A stretch of DNA of 64,000 nt from Dactylis glomerata (lineage: Eukaryota > Streptophyta > Magnoliopsida > Poales > Poaceae), in the NCBI GenBank assembly GCA_007115705.1, contig QXEO01000339.1, positions 2,498,191-2,562,190 on the forward strand. The letters are read 5' to 3'. A program made the position numbers and the translations under genes. The notes beneath the pieces were generated by a model. That model was not told the DNA's origin. It worked only from the letters and a program-made list of their open reading frames with translations, and ran no database searches. Positions 11,258 through 21,849 of the stretch are shown here, piece by piece. How positions within the stretch are numbered: position 1 is the first letter of the stretch; each line of letters opens with the position of its first letter.

Positions 11258-12745
11258 TGATGACCCACATGTATAGGGGGTGTATCGTAGTACTTTTGAT
11301 AAATAAGAGTGTCGAACCCAGTGAGGAGCAGAAGGTGTTGATGAGCGGTTTTGATCAAGGAATCACTGTAAATACTAGCAAACAGGTTTTCAGGGGTATT
11401 TGGTAATACGAGTAAATAAAGTGCGAGTAAATAAAAGACAGTAGTAACAATTGCAGCAAGTGGCCCAATCCTTTCTTCAGCAAAGGACAAGCCTGTTGTG
11501 TACTTATAATAACCAAACGTTCTCGAGGACACACGGGAGTTTCTGTCAAGAGCTTTCGCTTCATAAGGCCAATAGTCTTTATTGGTTTGATAGGTATTAT
11601 GGGGGTGAACCTGTGCTAGCGCACTACCCTTACTAGGATGAATACACACTTGTGATTATACCCCTTGCAAGCATCCGGAAATACAAGAAAGTAATTAAGA
11701 TAAATCTAACCACAGCCTTAAACTCTAAGATCCTACGCTCCCTGGTGCAATGGTTTTCCAACGAAGGTTTAGGTTTCTGTCACTCCAGCAGCCCCACAAT
11801 CGGTAGCCAAATACACAATGCATCTCACTAGGCCCATAAATGGTGAAGTATCATGTAGTCGGCGTTCACATGACACCACTAGTGAAATAGCACCACAACA
11901 ATATCAAACCATTAAATATTTCTCAACAATAATTCACTACTAACATCTTGACTTCTCCCATGTCCTCAAGAACTAAACGAACTACTCACAAGACATCATA
12001 TGGATCATGATCAGAGGTGAAATAATGGTAAATAACAATCTGAACATAAACCTTAATTCAACGGTTCCACTCAAAAGCATCAACTACAAGAGTAATCAAC
12101 ACCGGGAAAGTTTCCCCTATGAATATAACAAGGTCCAACTCAAGATGTTACAGCGGGATGGCGTGGTGATGGTGGAGATGAAGGTGCTGGTGATGGGGAT
12201 GATGATGATGATGATCCTGATGAAGTCCGGTGCGATGGTGATGACGATGGCGACAATCTCCCCTCTCCGGGAAGGAATTTCCCTGGCAGATTTCTGCCTG
12301 CCGGAGAGCTTTTCTCTCTCTGGTGTTTTCCGCCCCACAGAGGCTGCGGTGTCTAACTCTGAGCCTCCTCCTGACTTAGGTTTTCAGGGACGATGAAGTA
12401 CGCGCAGGGGCGAGACCAGAAGTGGGCCAAGGCGGCCTCATACAGGCCGCGCCACCCTGGCGTGAGAGCCCCTCCTGGCTCCTCTCGACTCCTCCTCCTG
12501 GCATCATGAGTCTTCTGGGAAAATATAATTTCCTGGTATTTTTCTAGAATTTTCCTGATCTTCAAACTATGGTCCTTTGATGGTCCTTTTTCCAGCAGAA
12601 TCCTTACTCCGGCAGCAACTCCTCCAAAGATCATCAAACGTGTGAAAACAAAGGAAATAACATAAGTATCAACTCTAAATATGAAATATATCAATGAATA
12701 ATAGTAAATTATGATACAAAATAGTGATGCAAAATGGACATATCA
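11258..12745 (-). repeat. A1 3' LTR (minus strand)
   Basis: 1488 bp; on the minus strand it starts TGATATGTCCATTTTGC and ends GGGTCATCA. It holds a short GAT/GATG microsatellite around 12197-12222. It serves as the empty-site reference for C1: TTCCTGATCTTC at 12552-12563 is uninterrupted. Confidence 0.9.
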
Positions 12746-12782
12746 ACCCCCCCAAGCTTAGACCTCGCTTGTCCCCAAGCGA
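12746..12782 (-). other. A1 polypurine tract and pre-LTR hairpin
   Basis: Minus-strand polypurine tract AAGCTTGGGGGGGT abuts the LTR. A perfect 7-bp stem (plus strand TCGCTTG 12765-12771, CAAGCGA 12776-12782) with minus-strand loop GGGA lies 19 nt from the LTR. It is repeated at 45366-45402. Confidence 0.8.
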
Positions 12783-14408
12783 AAACTAAACTCGGTAAAC
12801 ATGACCATAGGTTTATGGAGTGAAGTGTCGATAATCAAAATACGGACAAGAAGCATCACATTCACCAAGGCACAAATTATAATAGATAGCAACTTCCTTT
12901 TATAAGATATAGACTTGCAATGGGTAAAAGGGAATCACATGTAAAGATGCACAAGGTAAACTATAATTGGCAATGGCAAACCTTAGTTCTTGGTCAAAGA
13001 GTGATGAACAAGCTATTCTTTCTTTTAAACAGAGCCTTTTAAAACAGAGCTAATATAGCAAAGACCATATGCTCAACAAGGTAAACTTTTGCATTCATAG
13101 AAAGCTTTCAAAGATATATTCCTTCAGACAAAAGCATTATACAAAACAAGGGAGATAGTAAACATGATTAAACGGATCAACATATGGATGAGTGAAACAT
13201 AACAACTCAAATGCTTGCTTTAGATAGAGGGAAATAGGTTGACTCAACATAAAAGTAAAAGATAGGCCCTTCGCAGAGGGAAGCAGGGATTAAACATGTG
13301 CTAGAGCTTTTCATTTGTAAAACAGAAGTAAAATTGTTTTGAGAGGTGGTTGCTTTTGTCAACGACTAGCAACGGAGTTCTTGATATCTTCCATACTAAA
13401 CAAGTGAGAGCGGTTCCGAGATGTTTGATTAATTGGCACATTGGTGCTCTTTTATAGCTTTGCACTCCTCCCCACCTTTTTCCTTTCTCAAACCATGGCT
13501 AACCGATTCCATCGGGTGCCAACCAACTTTCACATACCATGGAGGAGTGTTTTTTTTTAGATTATAATGGTCTGACCAGCTCCCTTGCAAAATTAATGAC
13601 GAGGAGATGAAGCTGCCTAGTCGAGGGGTACTCAATTTAGTATGGACGATAACAAACCCATCCACTACGTCCTCATGAGCTAAAAACAGTGGCACAAAAA
13701 TGAGAAGTGTTTGAAGGTTTTTGAAAGGTAGCACATGAAAATTTACTTGGAATGGCTTGAAATACCATGCATAGGAATTTATATTGGACTCTTTGGAAGT
13801 GACTTGGCTTTTGGGAATTGGATGCACGAGAAGTATTTCCTCTCAGTACAGGTTTTTGGCTAGCAAGCATAAGAGTTGCATGTAACAAACAAACATACAT
13901 ATAATAAGAACAATCATGCAAACTCCCTTGAAGGCACAACGATTTTGACTTCAGGAATAATAATGCTTATAAGCCAAACATAAGGAAAACTGAAGTGATG
14001 TAACTACAAGCACGTCTTTATTCTTTTCTACTCAAACCTCAAGGTAAAGTTGCTACTGACCAAGCTAGGTTTGCCAAAACCAACTAAATTTACGCATGCT
14101 CCCAAAGTGATACCAATACCAATCAACAAGACTAGTCATACAAGAGAGATTACAAACTAACATAAAGTGCGCGGAAAGAAAACGATAAAACTTCTCATTA
14201 ATATTTCATTACCGCAACTCACACCAAGGGATACATAGATAACCAACTAAGGAGGATACTTCCAAACTGCAAACTATTCTATAAGATAACTTCTCTATTC
14301 ATGATATGACTCTACTTGAAAAGTAAATGAGCAAAAGGTAATGATGTGATACCGCGGCACTCCCCCAAGCTTGAAACAAGCCAAGGGGATGCCTATACCG
14401 ATGACGAA
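12783..14408 (-). other. A1 3' non-coding interior
   Basis: About 1.6 kb of AT-rich sequence with only scattered short frames. Its first part is duplicated at 45403-45668 plus 49401-49813, which shows that it belongs to A1. The uninterrupted GCTAA around 13034 is the paralogous empty site for N3. Confidence 0.7.
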
Positions 14409-14909
14409 TTACTCCTTGGACGGTGGCGGTGAATCTTCATCGTTGTCATACTTCCAAGGCAGAGGTCCTCCATCAAGGAAGGATGTCTTGGTCTCCAAAA
14501 TCCTGAAACTTGCAGCAGCACTCATTTGTTGAAATCTAGCTTCATACTCACAATTTTGGTTCTGTACGTCATAGAGTTGTGCTTGTAATTGGCTAGTCGT
14601 CTCTTGGAGTGAGAGGATATCCCTCCAGAGCTCTGTAGTCTCCTTCTTGTACTTGGCAACAAGCTCTTGATTAATCCTATAGATAATGTCCACCTCACAT
14701 TCTGCCATCTTCTTGTATTTGAAAACTTCTTGTTCCAGTGCTTCCATCCTCGCTTCGAGACTCCCTTCTCCCTTGGGTCCTTGAACATCTTTAACCTGCA
14801 ACTCCCCATCCTTGAGTGACAATTCCTTCAGATGCATCCTCAGCTCCCTCATGTATGGATTGATGGAACCCGTAAGAGGGTTCTCCTTAGATGGACCGGA
14901 CAAAGACAT
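14409..14909 (-). CDS. A1 coiled-coil ORF in the env position
   Basis: 166 codons, intact, between integrase and the polypurine tract, where Athila elements carry an additional or env-like frame. I chose ATG 14909 (MSLSGPSKENP). The frame stays open upstream to about 15137 and would add a hydrophobic stretch (FLIVFCFELFLSGIALGLG), so a longer product or a spliced leader is possible. Residues about 45-140 are rich in Glu, Lys, Leu and Gln with heptad-like spacing (LEARMEALEQEVFKYKKMAE; LSLQETTSQLQAQLYDVQNQ), suggesting a coiled coil. The C-terminus is acidic (YDNDEDSPPPSKE). No envelope motif is recognisable and the function is unknown. It is intact while pol around it is broken. Confidence 0.6.
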   Translation of the reverse strand: MSLSGPSKENPLTGSINPYMRELRMHLKELSLKDGELQVKDVQGPKGEGSLEARMEALEQEVFKYKKMAECEVDIIYRINQELVAKYKKETTELWRDILSLQETTSQLQAQLYDVQNQNCEYEARFQQMSAAASFRILETKTSFLDGGPLPWKYDNDEDSPPPSKE

Positions 14910-15247
14910 TGTAACTCCCAAGCCGAGAGCAATCCCTGACAGAAACAGCTCGAAACAAAACACGATGAGAAAATGATATACAGACCTCGGGGACTCCGGG
15001 GGGTTAAATAGGCGAAAATTATACATCGAAACGAAATCACAGGAGGAAACCGGGACGGAAATGAGTTCCGGGGTGCTCTCACACCTAGGTGGCGCGGCCA
15101 GGGGTGGGCCCACGCCACCTGTGTGTGAGAGGCACACGGACTCTTTTTCCTGCCCGTTTTCGTCTTGTGATTTTTCATATTTAGTAAAAACAGCAAAAAT
15201 ATTAAAAGAAGAGCTTTTCGCAAAACTTCTCTGACTAGAACTGTTAC

Positions 15248-16744
15248 CTATTCAAAAACGAACTCTGCAGGTACCTGCAATTTATCTTGGATGAATTCTT
15301 CCGGAGAAACTGTTTCAATAACATCAACATCTTCATTATAAGAATCTCCAGAAATATAATGTTTGAGTCTTTGCCCATTCACCACTTGTGTAGAGTCATC
15401 TTTCAATGAAGCAATCTTAATAGCACCTGAGCGGTACACTTCCACAATAACATATGGTCCTTCCCATTTAGAGAATAATTTTCCTGCAAAAAATCTGAGA
15501 CGAGACCTATACAATAGAACTTTCTCACCAACATGAAACTCTCTCTTAAGAATTCTCTTATCATGCCATTGCTTGACTTTCTCTTTAAAAAGCCTGGCAT
15601 TCTCATACGCTTCGTTTCTCCACTCATCTAGATAACTCAAATCTAATAACCTTTTCTTACCAGCTAGTTTAAAATCTCTATTAAGCTCTCTCACTACCCA
15701 AAAAGCTTTGTGTTCTAATTCTAAGGGCAAGTGACACACTTTTCCGTAAACCATCTTATAAGGAGACATACCCATGGGGTTCTTATAAGCAGTTCTATAA
15801 GCCCATAAAGCATCGTTTAACTTACTAGCCCAGTTTTTTCTAGATCTATTGACAGTCTTCTGCAAGATATACTTGATCTCCCTATTTGAAAGCTCTACAT
15901 GCCCACTAGTTTGGGGATGATAAGCAGAAGCAATTCTATGATTGACATCATATTTAGCAAGAGTTTTTCTAAAACCACCGTGAATAAAATGAGAACCTCC
16001 GTCAGTCATAAGATATCTAGGCACACCAAACCTAGGAAAAATAACATCCTTAAGCATTTTTAACGAGGTCTCACCATCGGCACTCTTTGTAGGTATGGCT
16101 TCTACCCATTTAGTAACATAATCAACAGCAACAAGTATATGGGTATAGCCTTTTGAAGGAGGAAAAGGACCCATAAAGTCAAATCCCCAACAATCAAATG
16201 GTTCAAAAACAAGAGTGTAACTCATAGGCATTTCATTGCGTCTAGAAATATTACCAACTCTTTGACATTCATCACAAGATAAAATATACCTTCTAGCATC
16301 TTTAAAAAGGGTTGGCCAATAAAAACCTGATTGTAGAACCTTCTGCGGTTCTATCTCCAGCATGATGCCCTCCATAGGCGCTGCTATGGCATTTTCTTAA
16401 TATTTCTTGTTGCTCATATTCTGGTATGCATCTTCTCATAATACCATCAACTCCTTCTTTATATAAATGTGGGTCATCCCAAAAGTAATGCCTCAAATCA
16501 TAAAAGAATTTTCTTCTTTGCTGAGCTATAAAGGTCGGAGGCAAATACTTGGAAACAATAAAGTTAGCATAATCAGCATACCAAGGAAGGTCTTGCGAAG
16601 TTATATTTCTTGCAGCCAACTGTTCATTTGGAAAACTATCGTTAACAGGAATAGGATCAAATGAAATGTTTTCCAATCTTGACAAGTTGTCAGCCACAGG
16701 ATTTTCAGCACCTTTCCTATCTACGATATGCAAATCAAACTCTT
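15248..16744 (-). pseudogene. A1 RNase H end and integrase
   Basis: Minus strand. It begins at the N2 insertion with FDLHIVDRKGAENPVADNLS (end of RNase H), passes through the zinc-binding region (HSSAYGGHHAG ... CDECQRVG) and enters the integrase core: WGFDFMGPFP, LMTDGGSHF (second Asp) and YHPQTSGHVELSNREIK (Glu), then WHDKRILKREFHVGEKVLLY and KWEGPYVI, typical of Athila. A 2-bp deletion near 16347, between HAGDRTA and KVLQSGFYW, splits it into two overlapping frames. The C-terminus ends in VPAEFVFE at 15248. The same protein starts at 20457-21844 on the other side of N2. Confidence 0.92.
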
Positions 16745-17299
16745 TGATAGGGATCACACCGGTGATCCTTGAGTTTTGTCCCGATCTTTCACAGCGAGTC
16801 TACCAGATAGCAATCTTCCAATAACGCGAAGAACGTCACCTGAAGAAGAGGAACAAATCCAGCAAGCAACGTGATGAAGATCACCACGCCTCAAACCATA
16901 GCTCGATAATCCTTGATGACGCAAGAACCCTCACAGCAATCTTTATTAGAAACATGGCAGCGCCGTTTCCCCGGAGGGATGATACACGGTGGAGCACACG
17001 ATAGTTTTCAACTAAACAACTGAACTCCCTAAACCCTAGACTGCTGGCCTCCTTATATAGACGGCCAGAAAACTATTGGGCTTGGACAGGCCCAAACCCA
17101 AAACACACAATAAAACCTAGGTGGCCCACAACTAGACCTAGCTACGAAATAACATAGGCATGAATATAAATTGCTGACACAATCTTAGACTAATTATTAC
17201 ATATCGTAGGTCGTCCTGGCGTGCCAATATGCAACGAGCTTCCCTCATCTTGGTGGAGTCCTAAAATTGGGCTTCACCTCCTCCGTCGTGCCCATATCA
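16745..17299 (-). repeat. N2 3' LTR (minus strand)
   Basis: 555 bp, same length as the partner at 19902-20456. The minus-strand sequence starts TGATATGGGCACGACGG and contains a TATA element and a telo-box-like AAACCC repeat. It encodes the last few codons of the N2 frame. Confidence 0.93.
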
Positions 17300-19103
17300 T
17301 CCTCCCCCCTTCAAAAAGCGTTGTCCCCAACGCGTGAGGGTCTGCTCGAAAGGGTGGCGGCATATGAAGAATAGCACCACTCATATTCGCCGTCTTCAAG
17401 TCTTGCTTGCCTTCCTCACCACATCCTCCCTCTTGGCCTGCTCGACTTGATACAGCCCTAGGTGGTTGCACCTCTTTTCTTCGCCAAATAAACATGTACT
17501 TAGGCGCCTCCACCTTCTTCTTTGCTCTCTGTGCTGGAACCTTGCGTTGCTGAACATGAACCTGCTTAGCATGACCCTGCAAAGTAGTAATGCCCAGGCC
17601 ACACAACTGACGAACACGTCCATCTTTGCCTGTATGCACATGCACTGCTGCTCCAACAAGACGTCTCCGAGGTGTTCTAACAAAACTGTGGCTGACTACC
17701 CGCGGCACCATATGCACCGGAACACGATCAGCATCACCGTCATCGGTCTGAACACCCATGTCAACACGAACTGGAAGTGGAACACATGGAACACATGCTG
17801 ACATATCCTTCCCTTCATCAATAAGAGGCTTGACTTCAACCGGCTTGTCACTAACAAGAACAACTGGCTTGTCATCTACAGGCTTGGCTGAAACATTATC
17901 ACCATCGATGCTTTTCGCATCATGCTCCTCATGCTGCACCTTAGCTAGCCCTGATTGTGGCTTAGCTTTATGCAACTTCTCCTTGCGAACCACCAACACA
18001 ACATCGGACTTGATTTGATCATCTCTCATAGGCTTCAAAGTCCGCTGTTTGCCATCATGCACGAAAGAATATGTATTTGCTCTCCCAGCATGCATAGCAT
18101 TGTGATCATACTGCCATGGACGTCCAAGTAACAGTCCACACACCTCCAATGGCAACACATCACATTCCACCTCATCAACATAGTCATCAACTGTAAATGG
18201 CACACGCACCTTGTGAGTAATCTTCAGCATACCGCAGCTATTAACCCACTCAACATGCCTCGGTTCTGGAATACGCCATGTGGATAAACCCAAAGCCTCC
18301 ACAACCGCCTTGCTAATGCCATTACAGTAACTACCACTGTCAATCATCAACTTGCATGCTTTGCCTTTGATTATGCACTGCACCTGAAATAAATTCCATC
18401 GCTGGCCTCGATCCGCTGTCATGCAAGTCTCATCATGTACTCTTTTGAGTTGCATATTCAGCCCACTCAATGGTACAACCTCCTCCACGACATCCTTGAC
18501 AACATCAGCCTTGACAACATCAACCGCTGACAATTCAGAAGTCGTGGCTGCCACCTTGCCAACTGTCGGCAATGGAACAACTGTCAACTTCTCATGAGTA
18601 GTCACAGCTGTCGCGACCTTCGGTATAGGAGCTATGCTCTTGCCAACATCCTCTATCCGATGCACAACCTTGGGTGGCTGCTGAATCACTTCTACGGTTA
18701 CCATGGGCTTTCGAGAAGGAACCACGGTGCTAGAAGGGATAAAGCACTCTCGCATAAATTTTCTGAAATTCGCCCAAGTTGCAGAGGTAATGCTCTTCTC
18801 CTGCAACGCTTTATGCCACCAACTGTATAGCCTGGCATCCACGCGTCGGTCCGCAAGAGCCAAACGGTTAGAATCATTCATGTTTTGATCATAGGTAGCA
18901 CACCTGTAGAAACCCTGTAGCATATGACGTTCCCATGACTCATACTCTTCAGCTGTTGCATCATAGGTCAGTTGCCAATTGATCTCATATGCATCATATG
19001 CTAAAACACCATCCAGCAGGTCAAGATAATCATTAAAAATATCGCTAGATTTCTTGCCACGGCGACACTTATAGCCGTAATAATCATCCGAAAAAGAGTC
19101 CAT
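17274..19103 (-). CDS. N2 gag-protease-like protein with unique C-terminal domain
   Basis: 609 codons, intact. ATG at 19103. Residues about 1-140 are gag-like (LTYDATAEEYESWERHML; WANFRKFMRECFIPSST). No CCHC knuckle follows, unlike N1 and C1. A Val/Ala/Pro-rich linker leads to a retropepsin-like domain (CKLMIDSGSYCNGISKAVVE, LLLGRPWQYDH, about residues 225-340). Residues about 390-600 replace RT/RH/IN: a Lys/Val/Asp-rich spacer (DDKPVVLVSDKPVEVKP), then VDMGVQTD, RVVSHSFVRTPRRRLVGAAV, RQLCGLGITTLQGHAKQV and FIWRRKEVQPP. I recognise no family in that part. The frame crosses the polypurine tract into the LTR, where a 1-bp contraction relative to N3 gives a different tail (MIWARRRR). The same protein, decayed in gag, is in N3. 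Confidence 0.85.
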   Translation of the reverse strand: MDSFSDDYYGYKCRRGKKSSDIFNDYLDLLDGVLAYDAYEINWQLTYDATAEEYESWERHMLQGFYRCATYDQNMNDSNRLALADRRVDARLYSWWHKALQEKSITSATWANFRKFMRECFIPSSTVVPSRKPMVTVEVIQQPPKVVHRIEDVGKSIAPIPKVATAVTTHEKLTVVPLPTVGKVAATTSELSAVDVVKADVVKDVVEEVVPLSGLNMQLKRVHDETCMTADRGQRWNLFQVQCIIKGKACKLMIDSGSYCNGISKAVVEALGLSTWRIPEPRHVEWVNSCGMLKITHKVRVPFTVDDYVDEVECDVLPLEVCGLLLGRPWQYDHNAMHAGRANTYSFVHDGKQRTLKPMRDDQIKSDVVLVVRKEKLHKAKPQSGLAKVQHEEHDAKSIDGDNVSAKPVDDKPVVLVSDKPVEVKPLIDEGKDMSACVPCVPLPVRVDMGVQTDDGDADRVPVHMVPRVVSHSFVRTPRRRLVGAAVHVHTGKDGRVRQLCGLGITTLQGHAKQVHVQQRKVPAQRAKKKVEAPKYMFIWRRKEVQPPRAVSSRAGQEGGCGEEGKQDLKTANMSGAILHMPPPFRADPHALGTTLFEGGRMIWARRRR

Positions 19104-19891
19104 TGTAGTACTATTTTATCCCAGCCGGCACTGATTCAAAATATCCTGTGTTACTCCGAGTGATCAGTCACACAAAAATCTGAAAAATTATGTGCAAACT
19201 GAAGTAAATCAGGAGTAACTGAAAGCTGACAGGGCAGCTGACGCACAAAGGAGATGCAGGCTCGCGAGGCGCTGGGGGGCAGACAGTCTCCGTGCTCCAG
19301 CGATCGGCCAGCAACTCGGGGCGCTCGATCGGGAGGGCAGAAGCAGCCGGATCCAGCGCGTGCAGACCAATGGGCCGGCCCACTAGGGGCGATGCGGGAT
19401 CCCGGGCGGGCGCAGGACAGGATCGAGGACGCGCCAGGGGACGGAGAACGTCTGGGGTGCGGCGCACGGTAGCGATCTCCTTTTTTTTTAAATTTCCCGA
19501 TCGGATCTGGCTGCGCTGGGAACTCAGGCAAATCGAGCATGCAAATCAACTCGGTCCTGGCGGTGATCAAGAACGATCGGTCCGACGGCGGCCGAGCTGC
19601 ACACGGAAAAAAAAGGAGATCCAAAAACAAGAACGTAAGGCTCCTCAATCTGCTCTCTGTCCCCACGATCTGAAGAACCACGCTAGGAAAAACAAACACA
19701 ATCCGATTTGTGCAGCGGAAAGCAATCTCCTATTCCCAATCTACAAACTGTCCGGATGAACAATCAGCAGATCGATCTCGCCGTGAGCAATCCAGAAAAC
19801 CAACGAAGAGATCTGATCTGAAAACTCTTCGAACAAAAACAATCCAGAGAACAATCAATCTGAAATACTCGCGGTGATAAACCCAGTAATT
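19104..19891 (-). other. N2 leader
   Basis: About 790 bp between PBS and the gag ATG on the minus strand. It is GC-rich in the middle, and opposing open frames (19151-19759) look like composition artefacts. Confidence 0.6.
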
Positions 19892-19899
19892 TGATACCA
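19892..19899 (-). other. N2 primer-binding site
   Basis: Minus-strand TGGTATCA two bases inside the 5' LTR end, matching the initiator Met-tRNA type used by N1, N3 and C1. Confidence 0.75.
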
Positions 19900-19901
19900 C
19901 A

Positions 19902-20456
19902 TGATAGGGATCACACCGGTGATCCTTGAGTTTTGTCCCGATCTTTCACAGCGAGTCTACCAGATAGCAATCTTCCAATAACGCGAAGAACGTCACCTGA
20001 AGAAGAGGAACAAATCCAGCAAGCAACGTGATGAAGATCACCACGCCTCAAACCATAGCTCGATAATCCTTGATGACGCAAGAACCCTCGCAGCAATCTT
20101 TATTAGAAACACAGCAGCGCCGTTTCCCCGGAGGGATGATACACGGTGGAGCACACGATAGTTTTCAACTAAACAACTGAACTCCCTAAACCCTATACTG
20201 CTGGCCTCCTTATATAGACGGCCAGAAAACTATTGGGCTTGGACAGGCCCAAACCCAAAACACACAATAAAACCTAGGTGGCCCACAACTAGACCTAGCT
20301 ACGAAATAACATAGGCATGAATATAAATTGCTGACACAACCTTAGACTAATTATTACATATCGTAGGTCGTCCTGGCGTGCCAATATGCAACGTGCTTCC
20401 CTCATCTTGGTGGAGTCCTGAAATTGGGCTTCACCTCCTCCGTCGTGCCCATATCA
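19902..20456 (-). repeat. N2 5' LTR (minus strand)
   Basis: 555 bp. Ends in GTGCCCATATCA on the plus strand, next to TSD copy CTCTT. Confidence 0.93.
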
Positions 20457-20461
20457 CTCTT

Positions 20462-21849
20462 GTAAAAGCAACACCCATCTAATAAGCCTAGGCTTAGCAT
20501 CCTTCTTAGTCATAAGATATCTAATAGCTGTGTGATCAATATGAATAGTAAATTTAGAATCAACAATGTAAGATCTAAACTTATCACATGCAAAAACAAC
20601 AGCGAGAAACTCTTTCTCAGTAGTAGCATAATTCTTTTGAGCAGCATCAAGAGTCTTACTAGCATAATGTATAACATTCAACTTATTATCTACGCGCTGT
20701 CCAAGAACAGCACCAACAGCAAAATCACTAGCATCACACATAATTTCAAAAGGTAAATTCCAATCAGGTGGTTGAACAATAGGAGCAGTAGTTAAAGCCT
20801 TCTTAAGAGTTTCAAAAGCTTCCTTACAATCATCATCAAAGACAAAGGGTACATCTTTTTGAAGAAGATTAGTAAGAGGCTTTGAAATCTTAGAGAAATC
20901 TTTAATAAACCTCCTATAGAAACCAGCGTGACCAAGAATACTACAAATACCTTTAACATCTCTGGGACAGGGCATTTTCTCAATTGCCTCCACTTTCGCT
21001 CTGTCAACTTCAATACCTCTTTCAGAAATTTTATGTCCAAGGACAATTCCTTCATTTACCATAAAGTGGCATTTCTCCCAATTAAGAACAAGGTTAGTTT
21101 CTTCGCACCTCTGCAAAACTTTATCAAGGTTGTGCAAACAATTATCAAAAGAAGTTCCATAGACAGAGAAATCGTCCATGAAGACCTCCACAATTTCTTC
21201 ACAAAAGCCATGAAAAATAGCAGACATGCATCTTTGTAAAGTAGCAGGAGCATTGCATAAACCAAACGACATACGTCTATAAGCATAAGTTCCATAAGGA
21301 CAAGTAAAAGTGGTTTTCTCTTGATCATCCTTCTTAACAGCAATTTGAGAAAAACCAGAATAACCATCAAGGAAACAAAAATGAGTCTTCTTAGACAACC
21401 TTTCTAACATCTGATCTATAAACGGTAAAGGGTAATGGTCTTTCTTAGTAACTTTGTTTACCTTCCTATAATCAATGCACATCCTATAACCAACTACTAC
21501 CCTTTGAGGAATAAGCTCGTTATTCTCATTAGGCACAACAGTCATACCTCCTTTCTTAGGAACATAATGAACAGGACTAACCCATCTACTATCAGCAATA
21601 GGATAAATAATACCAGCATCAAGGAGCTTTCATAGCTCATTTCTTACCACATCCTTCATCTTGGGAATTAGGCGGCGTTGATGCTCCACGACTGGCTTCG
21701 CGTCTTTCTCCATATTAATGGCATGCTGACATAAAGTGGGAGAAATCCCTTTTAAATCATCAAGAGTATATCCCATAGCTCCTCGGTCTTTCCTCAATAT
21801 CTCCAATAATCTTTCTTCTTCCTTTCCTAAAAGTTTAGAGCTAATAATA
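20462..21849 (-). pseudogene. A1 reverse transcriptase and RNase H (N-terminal part)
   Basis: Minus strand, from L1 (21850) to N2 (20456). It reads ISSKLLGKEEERLLEILRKD, then YRMCIDYRKVNKVTKKDHYP, LDGYSGFSQIAV, YRRMSFGLCNAPATLQRCM, the catalytic box VEVFMDDFSVYG, the RT thumb LGHAGFYRRFIKDFSKI, and RNase H IMCDASDFAVGAVLGQ and NYATTEKEFLAVVFACDKFR. These forms (FMDDFSVYG, DGYSGF) are characteristic of Athila RT. A TGA near 21630, just after PKMKDVVRNEL, interrupts the frame before the RT core. Otherwise it is open to the N2 junction (RWVLLLQE). Confidence 0.93.

Larger units (their letters stand above)
16745..20456 (-). mobile_element. N2, complete non-autonomous CRM-like LTR retrotransposon
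   Basis: 3712 bp on the minus strand with equal 555-bp LTRs (16745-17299 and 19902-20456) and TSD CTCTT (16740-16744 and 20457-20461). It has an initiator-Met PBS, a GC-rich leader, a single uninterrupted gag-PR-like frame and a polypurine tract of six G. No RT, RH or IN. Same family as N3. By eye the LTRs differ at about 7 of 555 sites. It is inserted in the RNase H region of A1. Confidence 0.95.
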
